Shown: positions 25,187 to 33,820, counted from the first letter of the stretch. The stretch: 64,000 nucleotides of DNA from Streptomyces sp. 1331.2 (GCF_900199205.1 NZ_OBMJ01000001.1:5325001-5389000), one strand, 5' to 3'. Notes: a model not told the origin generated them from the sequence alone. Program-made: numbers and translations.

Positions 25187-26289
25187 GATGCCCTCCGGGG
25201 CGGGGTCGGGGCGGCGAACGCCGGTACCAGGCCGAGCAGTACGGTCAGCACGGCGGCCAGCGGCAGCGCGGGGACGGTCGGCGGGACGACGGTGGGGGCG
25301 AAGGCGGCCGGGTCCTGCGCAGCCAGGTAGGTGGTGAGGGCGGCCACCACGGCCCCGGACCCGGCGGTCAGCCACTCCGGAAGCGCCCAAGGGTCGGGAC
25401 GGTAGCGCGATCTGACGGATCGTCGGCTGCCGAGCAACAGCCCGGCGGAGGCCGCGGCCAGGCCGAGCAGCAGGACGGGCAGCGCCCAGCCGGTGCCGCC
25501 CGCGGTGAGCAGTCCGTACGCGGCCAGGCAGACCCCGAGTAGCCCGGCCAGGGTGAGCGCGGCCGTCGCCCGGGCGAGCCGGCGCGGGACGTCGGCGGTA
25601 CGGCCGAAGCCGCGGGTGTCCATCGCCGCGGCCAGTGCGACCGAGCGCTCCAAGGCGCCCTCCAGCACCGGCAGTCCGACGCTCAGCACGGCGGCGACGC
25701 CCCGGTCCGTACGGCCGCGCAGGCGCCGCGCGGCGCGCAGCCGGCGGACGTCGGCGACCAGGTTCGGCGCGAAGGTCATCGCCACCACCACCGCCACGCC
25801 CGCCTCGTAGAGCGCCCCGGGCAGGGTGCGCAGCAGCCGGGCCGGACTGGCCAGGGAGTTGGCGGCGCCGACGCAGACCAACAGGGTCGCCAGCCGCAGC
25901 CCGTCGTACAGCGCGGCGAGCAGGCCCTCGGCGGTGACCCGGCCGCCGAGCCGCACGCCCTGAGCCCAGGTGGGCAGCGGCAGTTCGGGCAGCGTGAACA
26001 GCACGTGGGTGCCGGGGATCGGCGAGCCGAGGAAGACGGCGAACACCAGCCGGATGCCGAGCACCAGCAGCCCCAGCCGCAGGAACGCCCCGTACGACCG
26101 GGACCAGGGCGCGTCGCCGCGCCGGGCTGCGACCACGTATCCGGCGACGGCGGCGAGCAGCAGCAGGACCGCCGGGTTGGTGGTGCGGGTCGCCGCCGCG
26201 CCCAGCCCGAGCGCCCACAACCACCAGGCCCCGGGGTGCAGTTGGCGGGGACCGGTGGGTGGTCGGGTGCTGCGGGGGGTGCTGCTCAC
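25183..26289 (-). CDS. ECF transporter transmembrane (T) component
   Basis: EcfT/CbiQ-type scaffold protein of 368 residues, longer than usual (about 260) because of extra C-terminal helices (from about residue 265 on). The coupling helix region ADVRRLRAARRLRGRTDRGV carries the Ala-Arg-Arg motifs that contact the ATPase pair, and SVALAAAMDTRGFGR is the conserved CbiQ C-terminal motif. GTG 26289 follows CAGGAAAG. It connects the S subunit with the fused ATPase in one membrane complex. Confidence 0.9.
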   Translation of the reverse strand: MSSTPRSTRPPTGPRQLHPGAWWLWALGLGAAATRTTNPAVLLLLAAVAGYVVAARRGDAPWSRSYGAFLRLGLLVLGIRLVFAVFLGSPIPGTHVLFTLPELPLPTWAQGVRLGGRVTAEGLLAALYDGLRLATLLVCVGAANSLASPARLLRTLPGALYEAGVAVVVAMTFAPNLVADVRRLRAARRLRGRTDRGVAAVLSVGLPVLEGALERSVALAAAMDTRGFGRTADVPRRLARATAALTLAGLLGVCLAAYGLLTAGGTGWALPVLLLGLAAASAGLLLGSRRSVRSRYRPDPWALPEWLTAGSGAVVAALTTYLAAQDPAAFAPTVVPPTVPALPLAAVLTVLLGLVPAFAAPTPPRRAS

Positions 26290-26324
26290 GGGGTCTTTCC
26301 TGGAGGGGGTTCAGTCGGGCGGGG

Positions 26325-27005
26325 TCAGGGGTGACGGCGGCGGCGCGCCTGCCAGACGGCGCCCCCGGCGAGGACGGCGACCAGCGCGCCCCCGGCGATC
26401 GGGCCGATGTCCGGGCCGCCGCTCCCGGCCTTCGGGGCGTCCGGCCGGGCGGCGCCCGCCGCGCCGACCTGGTCGGCGCAGCCCGCCTTCGGGTACCCGG
26501 CGATGGCGCAGAGCAGGCCGTTGGTGTCGTACCGCAGCGGCGGGGCGACGGCGGCCAGCACCTCGGCCGAGGTGGCCCGGGGCGTGACGGCGGCACACGC
26601 GGTCCGCGGCTCGGGGACCTCGGCGGAGGAGGAAACCCCCGTGTCCCCGGCGGTGCCGAAGTCCAGCACCACGGCCACCCGCTTCTGCCCCTCCTGCGCG
26701 GGCGTCCCCGCGCAGATGTCCGCGAAGCTCCCGGCCGTGCGCGGCTTCGCGGCGTCCTGCCCCCCGTCCGGGCTCACCGCGAACCGCCAGCCGTCCACGG
26801 CCCCGTCCTGCGGCACCGCGACCGCGGGCCCCTGCTGCTGGTACGCCCAGCCGCCGCCGTCCGCGCCGCGCCAGAACGACCAGTACCGGTACCCGGCGGC
26901 CTCCGCGGGCGAGGCGGCCGCGGCGAGGACCAGCAGGGCGCCGAGCAGGGTGGCGAGCAGCGCGGCGGGAGAGGCCCCTGAGGTGCGGGCGGCGTGCGGG
27001 CGCAT
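26325..27005 (-). CDS. Membrane-anchored surface protein, SCO2322-like
   Basis: Exported protein of 226 residues with a signal peptide (about 1-36, ending SPAEAAG) and a C-terminal membrane helix followed by a basic stop (AGGALVAVLAGGAVWQARRRR). The ectodomain begins GYRYWSFWRGADGGGWAYQQ, with many aromatic residues, and contains four Cys (ICAGT, RTACAAV, LLCAIAGYPKAGCAD) that may pair. It sits between the surface barrel protein and the transporter subunits, sharing a base with the upstream stop. The position suggests a ligand-handling role for the ECF transporter. The family resemblance to a streptomycete conserved protein is from memory and moderate. Confidence 0.72.
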   Translation of the reverse strand: MRPHAARTSGASPAALLATLLGALLVLAAAASPAEAAGYRYWSFWRGADGGGWAYQQQGPAVAVPQDGAVDGWRFAVSPDGGQDAAKPRTAGSFADICAGTPAQEGQKRVAVVLDFGTAGDTGVSSSAEVPEPRTACAAVTPRATSAEVLAAVAPPLRYDTNGLLCAIAGYPKAGCADQVGAAGAARPDAPKAGSGGPDIGPIAGGALVAVLAGGAVWQARRRRHP

Positions 27006-28252
27006 CAGAGCTTCGGGTTGCGCTTGCGCTGGAGGCTGAGGAGCAGGCCGCCGCCGATGCCGATGAGGAGGCCGACGCCGATGAGCCAGTACTGGCTGAT
27101 GCTGTCGGTCTTCTTCTTCGCCGGGGTGGCGTGGTCCGAGGTGGTGGTGGCCTTGGGGGTGGGGCCGAGCGCGGTGAGCTTGCCGGTGAGTTCGGCGGTG
27201 TCGCGGTGGGCGGCCTCGGAGACCAGGAGCAGGGTGGCGGTGGCGCCGGCGTCGCTGCCGTCCTTGGTCCAGGCGGCTTCCTGCTGGTCCAGCCAGTCGA
27301 CGGCGCCGGCGGCCTGGTCGTGGTGGCCGCTCTGGCTGAGGGCGAGGGCGGCCCAGGCGGTGGCGGTGTAGTCGGGGCTGGGGGCGGCGCCCGGGGTGGT
27401 GAGGGTGAGGTGGTCGCCGCCGCCGGTGAGCTGGGCGCTCAGGTAGGCGCCGACGGCCTCACCGGCCTCGGCGTGCGGGACGGTGGCGGGCGCGGAGCCG
27501 TCGGCGCAGGCGAGCGGCTTGGGCTCGGTGTCGGCGCGCACCGAGCCGGCGACCGGCAGGTGGCCGCCAGCCGCGGCGAGCGCGGCCTGGGCGCTGGCCA
27601 GGGTGTTGGGGGCGAGGGCGCCGGTGGCGGCGTCCGGCTGGTAGGCGAAGGCGCCGCGCTGGTCGGCGGGGGCGGCGCAGCCGAGCTGGAAGCGGGCGAG
27701 GCCGTCGAAGGCGTTCTTCCCGGCGGCGCCGCCGCTGCCGGCCTTGGCGACGCTCGCCGGGTCGGTCCGGGCGGCGAACAGGGCGCTGACGGCGAGGCCG
27801 GTGGAGTTGGCGTCGCCCGGGTTGCCCGGGTTGTAGGCCCAGCTGCCGTCGGCGTTCTGGTTGGCCTTGAGCCAGGCGACGCCCTTGTCGACGGCCGGCT
27901 GGTGCCCGCCGAGGGCGATCAGGGCCTGGACGGCGACGGCGGTGGCGTTGCTGTCCTCGGACTTGGGATCGCAGCCGGCGCCGGCCGCGCGGTAGGAGGG
28001 CCAGCCGCCGTCCTCGCACTGCTGGCCGGTGAGCCAGCCGACCGCCGAGTCGGCGGGGGTGACCTTGGCGGCGGTGAGCGCGGTGAGGGCCAGGGCCTGG
28101 CGCCACACGCCGTCGTACGTCGGGTCGCTCTTGCCGTACAGGCCGTCCGGGACGGCGGGCGGGGACACGTCGGCGAGGGCCGGTCCGGCGGCGATGCCGG
28201 TGAGCAGCGCGGCGGACAGGGCGGCGGCGCCCAGGCGGGCGGCGGTCAGCAT
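27005..28252 (-). CDS. Surface-anchored alpha/alpha-barrel protein (prenyltransferase/squalene-oxidase-type repeats)
   Basis: A 415-residue exported protein: signal peptide 1-28 (ending GPALADV), an ectodomain of helical-hairpin repeats, then a C-terminal membrane helix (QYWLIGVGLLIGIGGGLLLS) and basic tail. Repeats such as AVGWLTGQQCEDGGWPSY, GVAWLKANQNADGSWAYNPG and AVDWLDQQEAAWTKDG match the squalene-oxidase/prenyltransferase barrel pattern, but catalytic residues of cyclases are not seen. Transcobalamin and intrinsic factor use the same barrel for vitamin B12 binding. As first gene of an ECF transporter operon it is likely an extracellular ligand receptor; this is inference. Confidence 0.8.
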   Translation of the reverse strand: MLTAARLGAAALSAALLTGIAAGPALADVSPPAVPDGLYGKSDPTYDGVWRQALALTALTAAKVTPADSAVGWLTGQQCEDGGWPSYRAAGAGCDPKSEDSNATAVAVQALIALGGHQPAVDKGVAWLKANQNADGSWAYNPGNPGDANSTGLAVSALFAARTDPASVAKAGSGGAAGKNAFDGLARFQLGCAAPADQRGAFAYQPDAATGALAPNTLASAQAALAAAGGHLPVAGSVRADTEPKPLACADGSAPATVPHAEAGEAVGAYLSAQLTGGGDHLTLTTPGAAPSPDYTATAWAALALSQSGHHDQAAGAVDWLDQQEAAWTKDGSDAGATATLLLVSEAAHRDTAELTGKLTALGPTPKATTTSDHATPAKKKTDSISQYWLIGVGLLIGIGGGLLLSLQRKRNPKL

Positions 28253-28323
28253 GGTGCGGGTGTGCCTTTCGGTGAGCGGAGGAGGCCCGGGCGGGGCCGT
28301 TCCGTGGTCCTCGACGGTGCCGG

Positions 28324-28384
28324 GCGAGCGGACCGGGCCGGCCGCCCGTCGACTCTAGCCGCCGGGGCGGCCCGGTCCGCTCGC
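28324..28384 (-). terminator. 16-bp hairpin between tetR and the ECF operon
   Basis: GCGAGCGGACCGGGCC pairs exactly with GGCCCGGTCCGCTCGC across a 29-base loop that also pairs in part. It lies downstream of the tetR stop and upstream of the barrel-protein gene on the same strand, so it probably ends the tetR transcript. Confidence 0.65.
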
Positions 28385-28390
28385 GCGGGC

Positions 28391-28404
28391 AGGAACAGGT
28401 TCCA
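28391..28404. promoter_or_regulatory. KstR-like palindrome
   Basis: On the minus strand TGGAACCTGTTCCT fits the pattern TnnAACnnGTTnnA of KstR operators except for the last base. It lies between the tetR stop and the ECF operon, where the adjacent KstR-like protein could bind. The hexamer symmetry GGAAC-N2-GTTCC is exact; binding is unproven. Confidence 0.35.
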
Positions 28405-28440
28405 GTCAGCGGTCCGGTCAGGGTCCGGGCGTCGGCCCGG

Positions 28441-29106
28441 TCAGGGCAGGGTGAGCAGCCGGGCCGCGGTGTGCAGGTCGGCCCGGACCTCGGCGATCGA
28501 GGCGCGTCCGGAGAGCCAGGCGACGAGCGCCGAGTGCCAGGTGTGCTCGATGACCCGCACCGCCGCGCGCTGGCTCTCGCTGGGCGGGCCGGACTGGCCG
28601 ATCGCGTCCAGGATGAGCTGCCCGGTGGCGGCGCTGACCTCGTCCACCTCGGCCCCGACCGAGCGGTCCGCGAAGGACAGCGCCCGGACCATCGCCTCGG
28701 CCAGCAACGGCTCGCGCTGCAGCCCGTGGAACGCCCGGGTGAGGGTGTCGGCGACCCGCAGCGCGGGCTCCGCGTCGGTCGGCGGGTGGCGCCGGATGTG
28801 CTCGTGCAGGCCCTGCAGCTGTTCCAGCATCACCGCGACGAGCAGGTGCACCTTGGACGGGAAGTACCGGTAGAGCGTGCCGAGCGCGACCTGCGCGCTC
28901 TCCGCGACCTCCCGCATCTGCACCGCCTCGTACCCGCCCCGCGAGGCCAGCGCGGTGGCCGCCCGCAGGATCCGCCGCCGGCGTTCGGCCTGGCGCGCGG
29001 TCAGCGGCAGCTCGGCGGCCCGGGGCAGGACGGGGCTCGGGGTGAGGGGTTCGGTCGTCGACGGCAAGGGTGCTCCCGGGCGGGCGAGAGTGGCGGCGTG
29101 CTCCAC
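28441..29106 (-). CDS. TetR family regulator, KstR-like
   Basis: A 221-residue TetR-fold repressor. After a disordered Pro-rich leader of about 35 residues the DNA-binding domain is clear: LTARQAERRRRILRAATALA, GYEAVQMREVAESAQVALGT and LYRYFPSKVHLLVAVM. This segment and the C-terminal IEHTWHSALVAWLSGR resemble mycobacterial KstR, the regulator of sterol catabolism, but no steroid gene is in the window. GTG 29106 is the first available start; the conserved part begins later. It is divergent from the glycosyltransferase operon and upstream of the ECF operon, so either may be its target. Confidence 0.88.
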   Translation of the reverse strand: MEHAATLARPGAPLPSTTEPLTPSPVLPRAAELPLTARQAERRRRILRAATALASRGGYEAVQMREVAESAQVALGTLYRYFPSKVHLLVAVMLEQLQGLHEHIRRHPPTDAEPALRVADTLTRAFHGLQREPLLAEAMVRALSFADRSVGAEVDEVSAATGQLILDAIGQSGPPSESQRAAVRVIEHTWHSALVAWLSGRASIAEVRADLHTAARLLTLP

Positions 29107-29343
29107 GAGATCGGCAGGGTCGGTGGGATCGGTGCAGGCAACGGACAGGACCGGTCGGCCGGTCGGGCGTGGCGGGAATCACCAACCCTGGCAGCCGAGG
29201 TAAAGCTACGGGCCGGTATCTTCGAGGTCTCTCATTGTTCACGTGGTCGACGGCGTGTTCCAGGGCCACTGAAACCTGATCTACTTTAGCGACCGGCAGC
29301 ACCGACCGGCAGTGAAGATCGCAGCTAGAGAAGAGGGCCCAGG

Positions 29344-30654
29344 ATGACCGCGCAGCCGCTGCGGATTGCCCTGCTGTCGTACCGGGGGGACCCCTTCTGC
29401 GGTGGTCAGGGCGTCTACGTACGGCACCTCTCCCGCGAACTGGCCAGGCTCGGCCACCACGTGGACGTGATCGGCGCGCAGCCCTTCCCGGTGCTGGACG
29501 AGGTCGAAGGACCCGGCTCGGTGCGCCTGGTCGAGCTGCCCAGCCTGGACCTCTACCGCGCCGACGACCCCTTCCGCACCCCCGCCCGCAGCGAGTTCCG
29601 CGGCCCGGTGGACGTGCTGGAGTTCGCCACCATGCGCACCGGCGGCTTCCCCGAGCCGCTGACCTTCTCGCTGCGCGCCCGGCAGTACCTGGCCGCGCAC
29701 AAGGGCCGCTACGACGTCGTGCACGACAACCAGACCCTCGGCTACGGCCTGCTGGGCCTGGCCCGGCACGGATTCCCGCTGGTCACCACGATCCACCACC
29801 CGATCACCGTGGACCGGCAGCTGGAGCTGGACGCCGCCGGCACCCGGCTCAAGCGGCTCTCGCTGCGCCGCTGGTACGCCTTCACCCGGATGCAGCGGCG
29901 GGTCGCCGCGCGGCTGGACCACGTGATCACCGTCTCCGGCACCTCGCAGCGCGAGATCGCCGAGCACCTGGGGGCGGCGCCCGGCGCGATCTCGGTGGTG
30001 CCGATCGGCGCCGACACCCGGCTCTGGTCGCCCTCCGAGGAGATCGCCCGGGTGCCCGGCCGGATCGTCACCACCTCCAGCGCGGACGTCCCGCTGAAGG
30101 GCCTGGTCTTCCTGGTGGAGGCGCTCGCCAAGGTCCGCACCGAGCGGGACGCCCACCTGGTGGTGGTCGGCAAGCCGCAGAAGGAGGACGGGCCGGTGGC
30201 CGAGGCGGTGCGCCGCTTCGGGCTGGCGGAGCACATCGAGTTCCGCAGCGGTCTGACCGACCGGGAGCTGGTCGACCTCTACCGCTCGGCCGAGGTGGCC
30301 TGCGTCCCGTCGCTGTACGAGGGCTTCTCGCTGCCCGCCGCCGAGGCGATGGCCACCGGCACCCCGCTGGTCGCCACCACCGGCGGGGCGATCCCCGAGG
30401 TGGCCGGGCCGGACGGGGAGACCTGTGTGGCCGTGCCGCCGGGGGAGGCGGACATGCTGGCCGCCGCGCTCGGCCGGCTGCTGGACGACCCGCAGCTGCG
30501 CGCCGAGCTGGGCGCGGCCGGCCGGGAGCGGGTGCTGGCCCGGTTCACCTGGGAGCGGGCCGCCGAGCTGACCGCCGAGGCGTACCGTGCGGCGATCGCC
30601 ACCGGCGTTGGCGCCCGGGCCCGCTCGGGGCCGGGCTGGCGGTACGTGGCCTGA
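29344..30654 (+). CDS. Family 4 glycosyltransferase
   Basis: GT-B fold enzyme of 436 residues, cytoplasmic or membrane-associated. The N-terminal domain has YRGDPFCGGQGVYVRHLSRE, the glycine-rich acceptor loop. The C-terminal donor domain has VVPIGADTRLWSP, the PLKGLVFLVEAL segment and CVPSLYEGFSLPAAEAMATG with the E-x7-E nucleotide-sugar motif. It is likely retaining, transferring a hexose to a lipid or polysaccharide acceptor. It heads an operon with a methyltransferase and an alpha-barrel protein, a set that suggests synthesis of a modified glycan or glycolipid. ATG 29344 follows AGAGAAGAGGG. Confidence 0.9.
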   Translation: MTAQPLRIALLSYRGDPFCGGQGVYVRHLSRELARLGHHVDVIGAQPFPVLDEVEGPGSVRLVELPSLDLYRADDPFRTPARSEFRGPVDVLEFATMRTGGFPEPLTFSLRARQYLAAHKGRYDVVHDNQTLGYGLLGLARHGFPLVTTIHHPITVDRQLELDAAGTRLKRLSLRRWYAFTRMQRRVAARLDHVITVSGTSQREIAEHLGAAPGAISVVPIGADTRLWSPSEEIARVPGRIVTTSSADVPLKGLVFLVEALAKVRTERDAHLVVVGKPQKEDGPVAEAVRRFGLAEHIEFRSGLTDRELVDLYRSAEVACVPSLYEGFSLPAAEAMATGTPLVATTGGAIPEVAGPDGETCVAVPPGEADMLAAALGRLLDDPQLRAELGAAGRERVLARFTWERAAELTAEAYRAAIATGVGARARSGPGWRYVA

Positions 30655-30793
30655 ACCGGGGCCCGGCCCCGGGTGGGCCGGTGCGGCCCGGGTCGGTCGG
30701 TGCGGATTCGCCGCCCGAGGCGGCGTGCACAGGCCGACGATGCGTGACGAAGCGTCAAGAACGCTTGGTAGCAATAGGAATGGGAGTCCTGCA

Positions 30794-31528
30794 GTGCTGA
30801 CCGTCGATTTCTCGCGGTTCCCGCTCGCCCCCGGCGACCGGGTGCTCGACCTGGGCTGCGGCGGGGGCCGGCACGCGTTCGAGTGCTACCGCCGCGGCGC
30901 CAATGTGATCGCCCTCGACCAGAACGCCGAGGAGATCGCCGAGGTCACGAAGTGGTTCGCGGCGATGGAGCAGGCCGGTGAGGCCCCCGAGGGCGCGTCG
31001 GCGGTCGCGATGGAGGGCAACGCGCTGGCGCTGCCGTTCGAGGACGAGTACTTCGACAAGATCATCATCTCCGAGGTGATGGAGCACATCCCCGACGACA
31101 AGGGCGTGCTCAACGAGATGTTCCGCGTCCTCAAGCCGGGCGGCCTGCTCGCCGTCACCGTGCCGCGCTGGCTCCCGGAGAAGATCTGCTGGGCGCTGTC
31201 CGACGAGTACCACGAGGTCGAGGGCGGCCACATCCGCATCTACCGGGGCGACGAACTGCTCGGCAAGCTCAAGGACGCCGGCCTGGAGCCGTACGGCACC
31301 CACCACGCGCACGCGCTCCACTCGCCGTACTGGTGGATCAAGTGCGCGGTCGGCGTGAACAACGACAAGGCGCTGCCGGTCAAGGCCTACCACCAGCTGC
31401 TGGTCTGGGACATCGTCGGCACCCCGGTGATCAGCACCCTCACCAAGGCCGCAGAGAAGGCGCTCAACCCGGTCATCGGCAAGAGCTTCGTCGCCTACGC
31501 CTCCAAGCCGCGGCGGGCGGGCGCATGA
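30794..31528 (+). CDS. Class I SAM-dependent methyltransferase
   Basis: Rossmann-fold methyltransferase of 244 residues. Motif I is RVLDLGCGGGRHAFECYRRG, the acidic post-II residue is in VIALDQNAEE, and YFDKIIISEVMEHIPDDKGV is motif IV. After the core, the segment HALHSPYWWIKCAVGVNNDK is an aromatic insertion that could bind a lipid or sugar acceptor. GTG 30794 follows GGGAG. The stop overlaps the next start (ATGA). It probably methylates the product of the glycosyltransferase upstream, by context. Confidence 0.9.
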   Translation: MLTVDFSRFPLAPGDRVLDLGCGGGRHAFECYRRGANVIALDQNAEEIAEVTKWFAAMEQAGEAPEGASAVAMEGNALALPFEDEYFDKIIISEVMEHIPDDKGVLNEMFRVLKPGGLLAVTVPRWLPEKICWALSDEYHEVEGGHIRIYRGDELLGKLKDAGLEPYGTHHAHALHSPYWWIKCAVGVNNDKALPVKAYHQLLVWDIVGTPVISTLTKAAEKALNPVIGKSFVAYASKPRRAGA

Positions 31529-32586
31529 CCGCCGCCGTCCCCGAGGTGCTGCTGCTCGACGGGGTGCTCGACGCCGAGCAGGCCGCCGACACCGTGCGCA
31601 GCATCCTCGCCGAGCAGCGCCCCGACGGCGCCATACCCTGGTTCGCCGGCCACCACCTGGACCCGTGGGACCACACCGAGGCCGCGATGGCCCTCGACAC
31701 GGCCGGCGAGCACGCCGCCGCCGAGGCCGCCTACCGCTGGCTCGCCGCCCACCAGAACCCGGACGGCTCCTGGTACGCCGCGTACACCGACGGCGTGGTC
31801 ACCGACCGGGCCAAGGAGAGCAACTTCTGCGCCTACGTGGCGGTCGGGGTCTGGCACCACCACCTCAGCACCGGTGACGACGCCTTCCTGGAGTGGATCT
31901 GGCCGGTCGTCCGGCGCGCCCTGGACTTCATCACCGCCCTGCGGCTGCCCGGCGGTCCGATCGCCTGGCGGGTCGACGAGGACGGCACCGCCACCGAGGA
32001 GGCGCTGCTCACCGGCTCGTCCAGCATCCTGCACGCACTGCGCTGCGGCCTGGCCATCGCCGACTACCTGGAGGAGCCGCAGCCCGACTGGGAGCTCGCG
32101 GCCGGCCGGCTGGGGCACGCCGTCGCCCACCACCCGGAGCGGTTCCTGGACAAGGACCGCTACTCGATGGACTGGTACTACCCGGTGCTCGGCACCGGCC
32201 TGCGCGGCGACGCGGCGCTGGCCCGGATCGAGCGGGACTGGGAGCGCTTCGTCGTCCCCGGCCTCGGCGTGCGCTGCGTCAGCGACCGCCCGTGGGTGAC
32301 CGGCGGCGAGAGCGCCGAACTGGCCCTGGCGCTCTGGGCGATCGGCCAGTCCGACCGCGCGGTGGACATCCTGCGCTGGATCCAGAAGCACCTGCGGCAC
32401 GAGGACGGCTCGTACTGGACCGGGTACGTCTTCGAGGACGACGCGATCTGGCCGGAGGAGCGCACCACCTGGACGGCCGGGGCGCTGCTGCTCGCCGTGG
32501 CCGCGCTCGGCGGGGATCCGGCGACGGTCGCGGTCTTCGGCGGGGAGCAGCTGCCTGTCGGACTGGTGGTCCAGGACTGCTGCTGA
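31525..32586 (+). CDS. Alpha/alpha-barrel protein related to prenyltransferases/glycoside hydrolases
   Basis: A cytoplasmic 353-residue helical-repeat protein with no signal peptide. Repeats such as AYRWLAAHQNPDGSWYAAYT and ILRWIQKHLRHEDGSYWTGY give the six-hairpin barrel shared by squalene cyclase-type enzymes and several glycosidases. Acidic residues DPWDHTEAAMAL, KESNFCAYVAV and SMDWYYPVLGTGL line what would be the central cavity. It is translationally coupled (ATGA) to the methyltransferase and probably acts on the same glycan or isoprenoid intermediate. The precise reaction is not known. Confidence 0.75.
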   Translation: MTAAVPEVLLLDGVLDAEQAADTVRSILAEQRPDGAIPWFAGHHLDPWDHTEAAMALDTAGEHAAAEAAYRWLAAHQNPDGSWYAAYTDGVVTDRAKESNFCAYVAVGVWHHHLSTGDDAFLEWIWPVVRRALDFITALRLPGGPIAWRVDEDGTATEEALLTGSSSILHALRCGLAIADYLEEPQPDWELAAGRLGHAVAHHPERFLDKDRYSMDWYYPVLGTGLRGDAALARIERDWERFVVPGLGVRCVSDRPWVTGGESAELALALWAIGQSDRAVDILRWIQKHLRHEDGSYWTGYVFEDDAIWPEERTTWTAGALLLAVAALGGDPATVAVFGGEQLPVGLVVQDCC

Positions 32587-32638
32587 CAGCGGTCGCGGGT
32601 ACGGCGAGCCGGCACGTGCGGCGAGGCGGAACCCACGG

Positions 32639-32679
32639 CGAAGGGGCGGGACCGGAGAGAATCCGGTCCCGCCCCTTCG
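32639..32679. terminator. Perfect 18-bp bidirectional hairpin
   Basis: CGAAGGGGCGGGACCGGA pairs exactly with its complement around a GAGAA loop. It lies between the converging barrel-protein gene and the minus-strand membrane-protein gene that ends at 32696. Confidence 0.85.
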
Positions 32680-32695
32680 TCCTGCCTGCGGTGCG

Positions 32696-33604
32696 TCAGC
32701 CGCGCTGGATGCCCTGGGTGTCGGCCAGCACGCCCTGGGTGCCGTCCGGCAGCTGCGCGACCAGCGCGGTGCCGCGCTGCTCGACGGCCAGGTACCAGGT
32801 GCCGGGCACGACCTCGCCGATCGGGGCGCCGGCCGGGTTGTCCTTCGGGGCCAGCTGGCGCGGGGCCGGGACGGCGAACCAGAACGGCTGGAAGTCCGCC
32901 GCCGGGGCGGGCTGCTGTGCGACCGGGGCGGCCGGCTGCGGGGCCGGGACACCGGCGTCCTGCGGCTGACCGGCCTGGGCCGGCTGACCGGGCTGCGGCT
33001 GGCCGGCGGCCGGGTAGCCGTAGCCGCCCTGGGCGCCGAACGCCGGGTCGTGACCCTGGGCCGGGTAGCCGTACTGGCCGGGCTGACCGGGGGCGCCCGG
33101 CTGGCCGGCGCCCGGGTAGCCGCCCTGGTACGGGACGGCCGGGCGGTCGGAGACCAGCGGCGCCTTCAGCGCGGGCACCAGCGGGCCGGCCGCGGCCGCA
33201 CCGGCGAGCACGATCAGCGAGATCAGGCCGAGCCAGGCGCCGAAGCCGTGGCTGATGCCGGCGCCGTCGTAGCCGCCGCCCAGCGCCCAGATCGAGGTCC
33301 ACAGCGCGGCGACCGCGAAGGCGATGCCCCACTGGTCCAGCCGCAGGCCGAGCACCTGGCGGTTGGTCGCGGCCTGGCCCTGGAAGCGCTGCACCAGGAT
33401 CAGCACCGCGGCAGCGATGCCCAGCAGGTAGATCGAGGGCAGGATGGGGAACAGCTGGGTGCTCCACGCGTTCTGCGAGGCGTCGGGCCCGCAGTACCTA
33501 CCGGCACAGCTCACGGTCCAGTAGGGCAGGAAGGAGGCGATGAAGAGCAGGACGGCCGCGCCTGCGACGGCGGCGTCTCCCCTGGTGAGAGCGCGCAGAT
33601 TCAC
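32696..33604 (-). CDS. Four-helix membrane protein with Pro/Gly/Gln-rich tail
   Basis: A 302-residue protein. Residues 10-150 contain four hydrophobic helices (VAGAAVLLFIASFLPYWTV, LPSIYLLGIAAAVLILVQRF, QWGIAFAVAALWTSIWALGG, AWLGLISLIVLAGAAAAGPL) as in small DUF5336-like actinobacterial proteins. Then comes about 100 residues of low-complexity repeats (YPGAGQPGAPGQPGQYGYPA), and a small folded C-terminal part (VVPGTWYLAVEQRGTALVAQ). GTG 33604 follows GAGGGGAA. The tail resembles intrinsically disordered membrane-associated segments. Function unknown. Confidence 0.8.
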   Translation of the reverse strand: MNLRALTRGDAAVAGAAVLLFIASFLPYWTVSCAGRYCGPDASQNAWSTQLFPILPSIYLLGIAAAVLILVQRFQGQAATNRQVLGLRLDQWGIAFAVAALWTSIWALGGGYDGAGISHGFGAWLGLISLIVLAGAAAAGPLVPALKAPLVSDRPAVPYQGGYPGAGQPGAPGQPGQYGYPAQGHDPAFGAQGGYGYPAAGQPQPGQPAQAGQPQDAGVPAPQPAAPVAQQPAPAADFQPFWFAVPAPRQLAPKDNPAGAPIGEVVPGTWYLAVEQRGTALVAQLPDGTQGVLADTQGIQRG

Positions 33605-33820
33605 TAACGTTCCCCTCGTTGACGTGTCGTGGACGGTGGTTCGTGCGGTCGGGCTGACCGGCCGAAACTCCCGAACGGACCAGAAGCCTAGGGCCAACCG
33701 TCCTGCCGGCGCACGGCGGGACCGGGAACGGGGCGAAGTCGTTGCAAACCACGCGGGCCGGGCGTAGTGCCCTCCGCCGGGGCGTGCGGCCCAACTTCCG
33801 TACTGGGTCCCCGAGATCTT

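Noticed and set aside
28253-28440. Cobalamin riboswitch ahead of the ECF operon
   Set aside because: I looked for the conserved B12-box (GCCACTG) and adenosylcobalamin riboswitch core and did not find them; only the terminator and the palindrome are seen.
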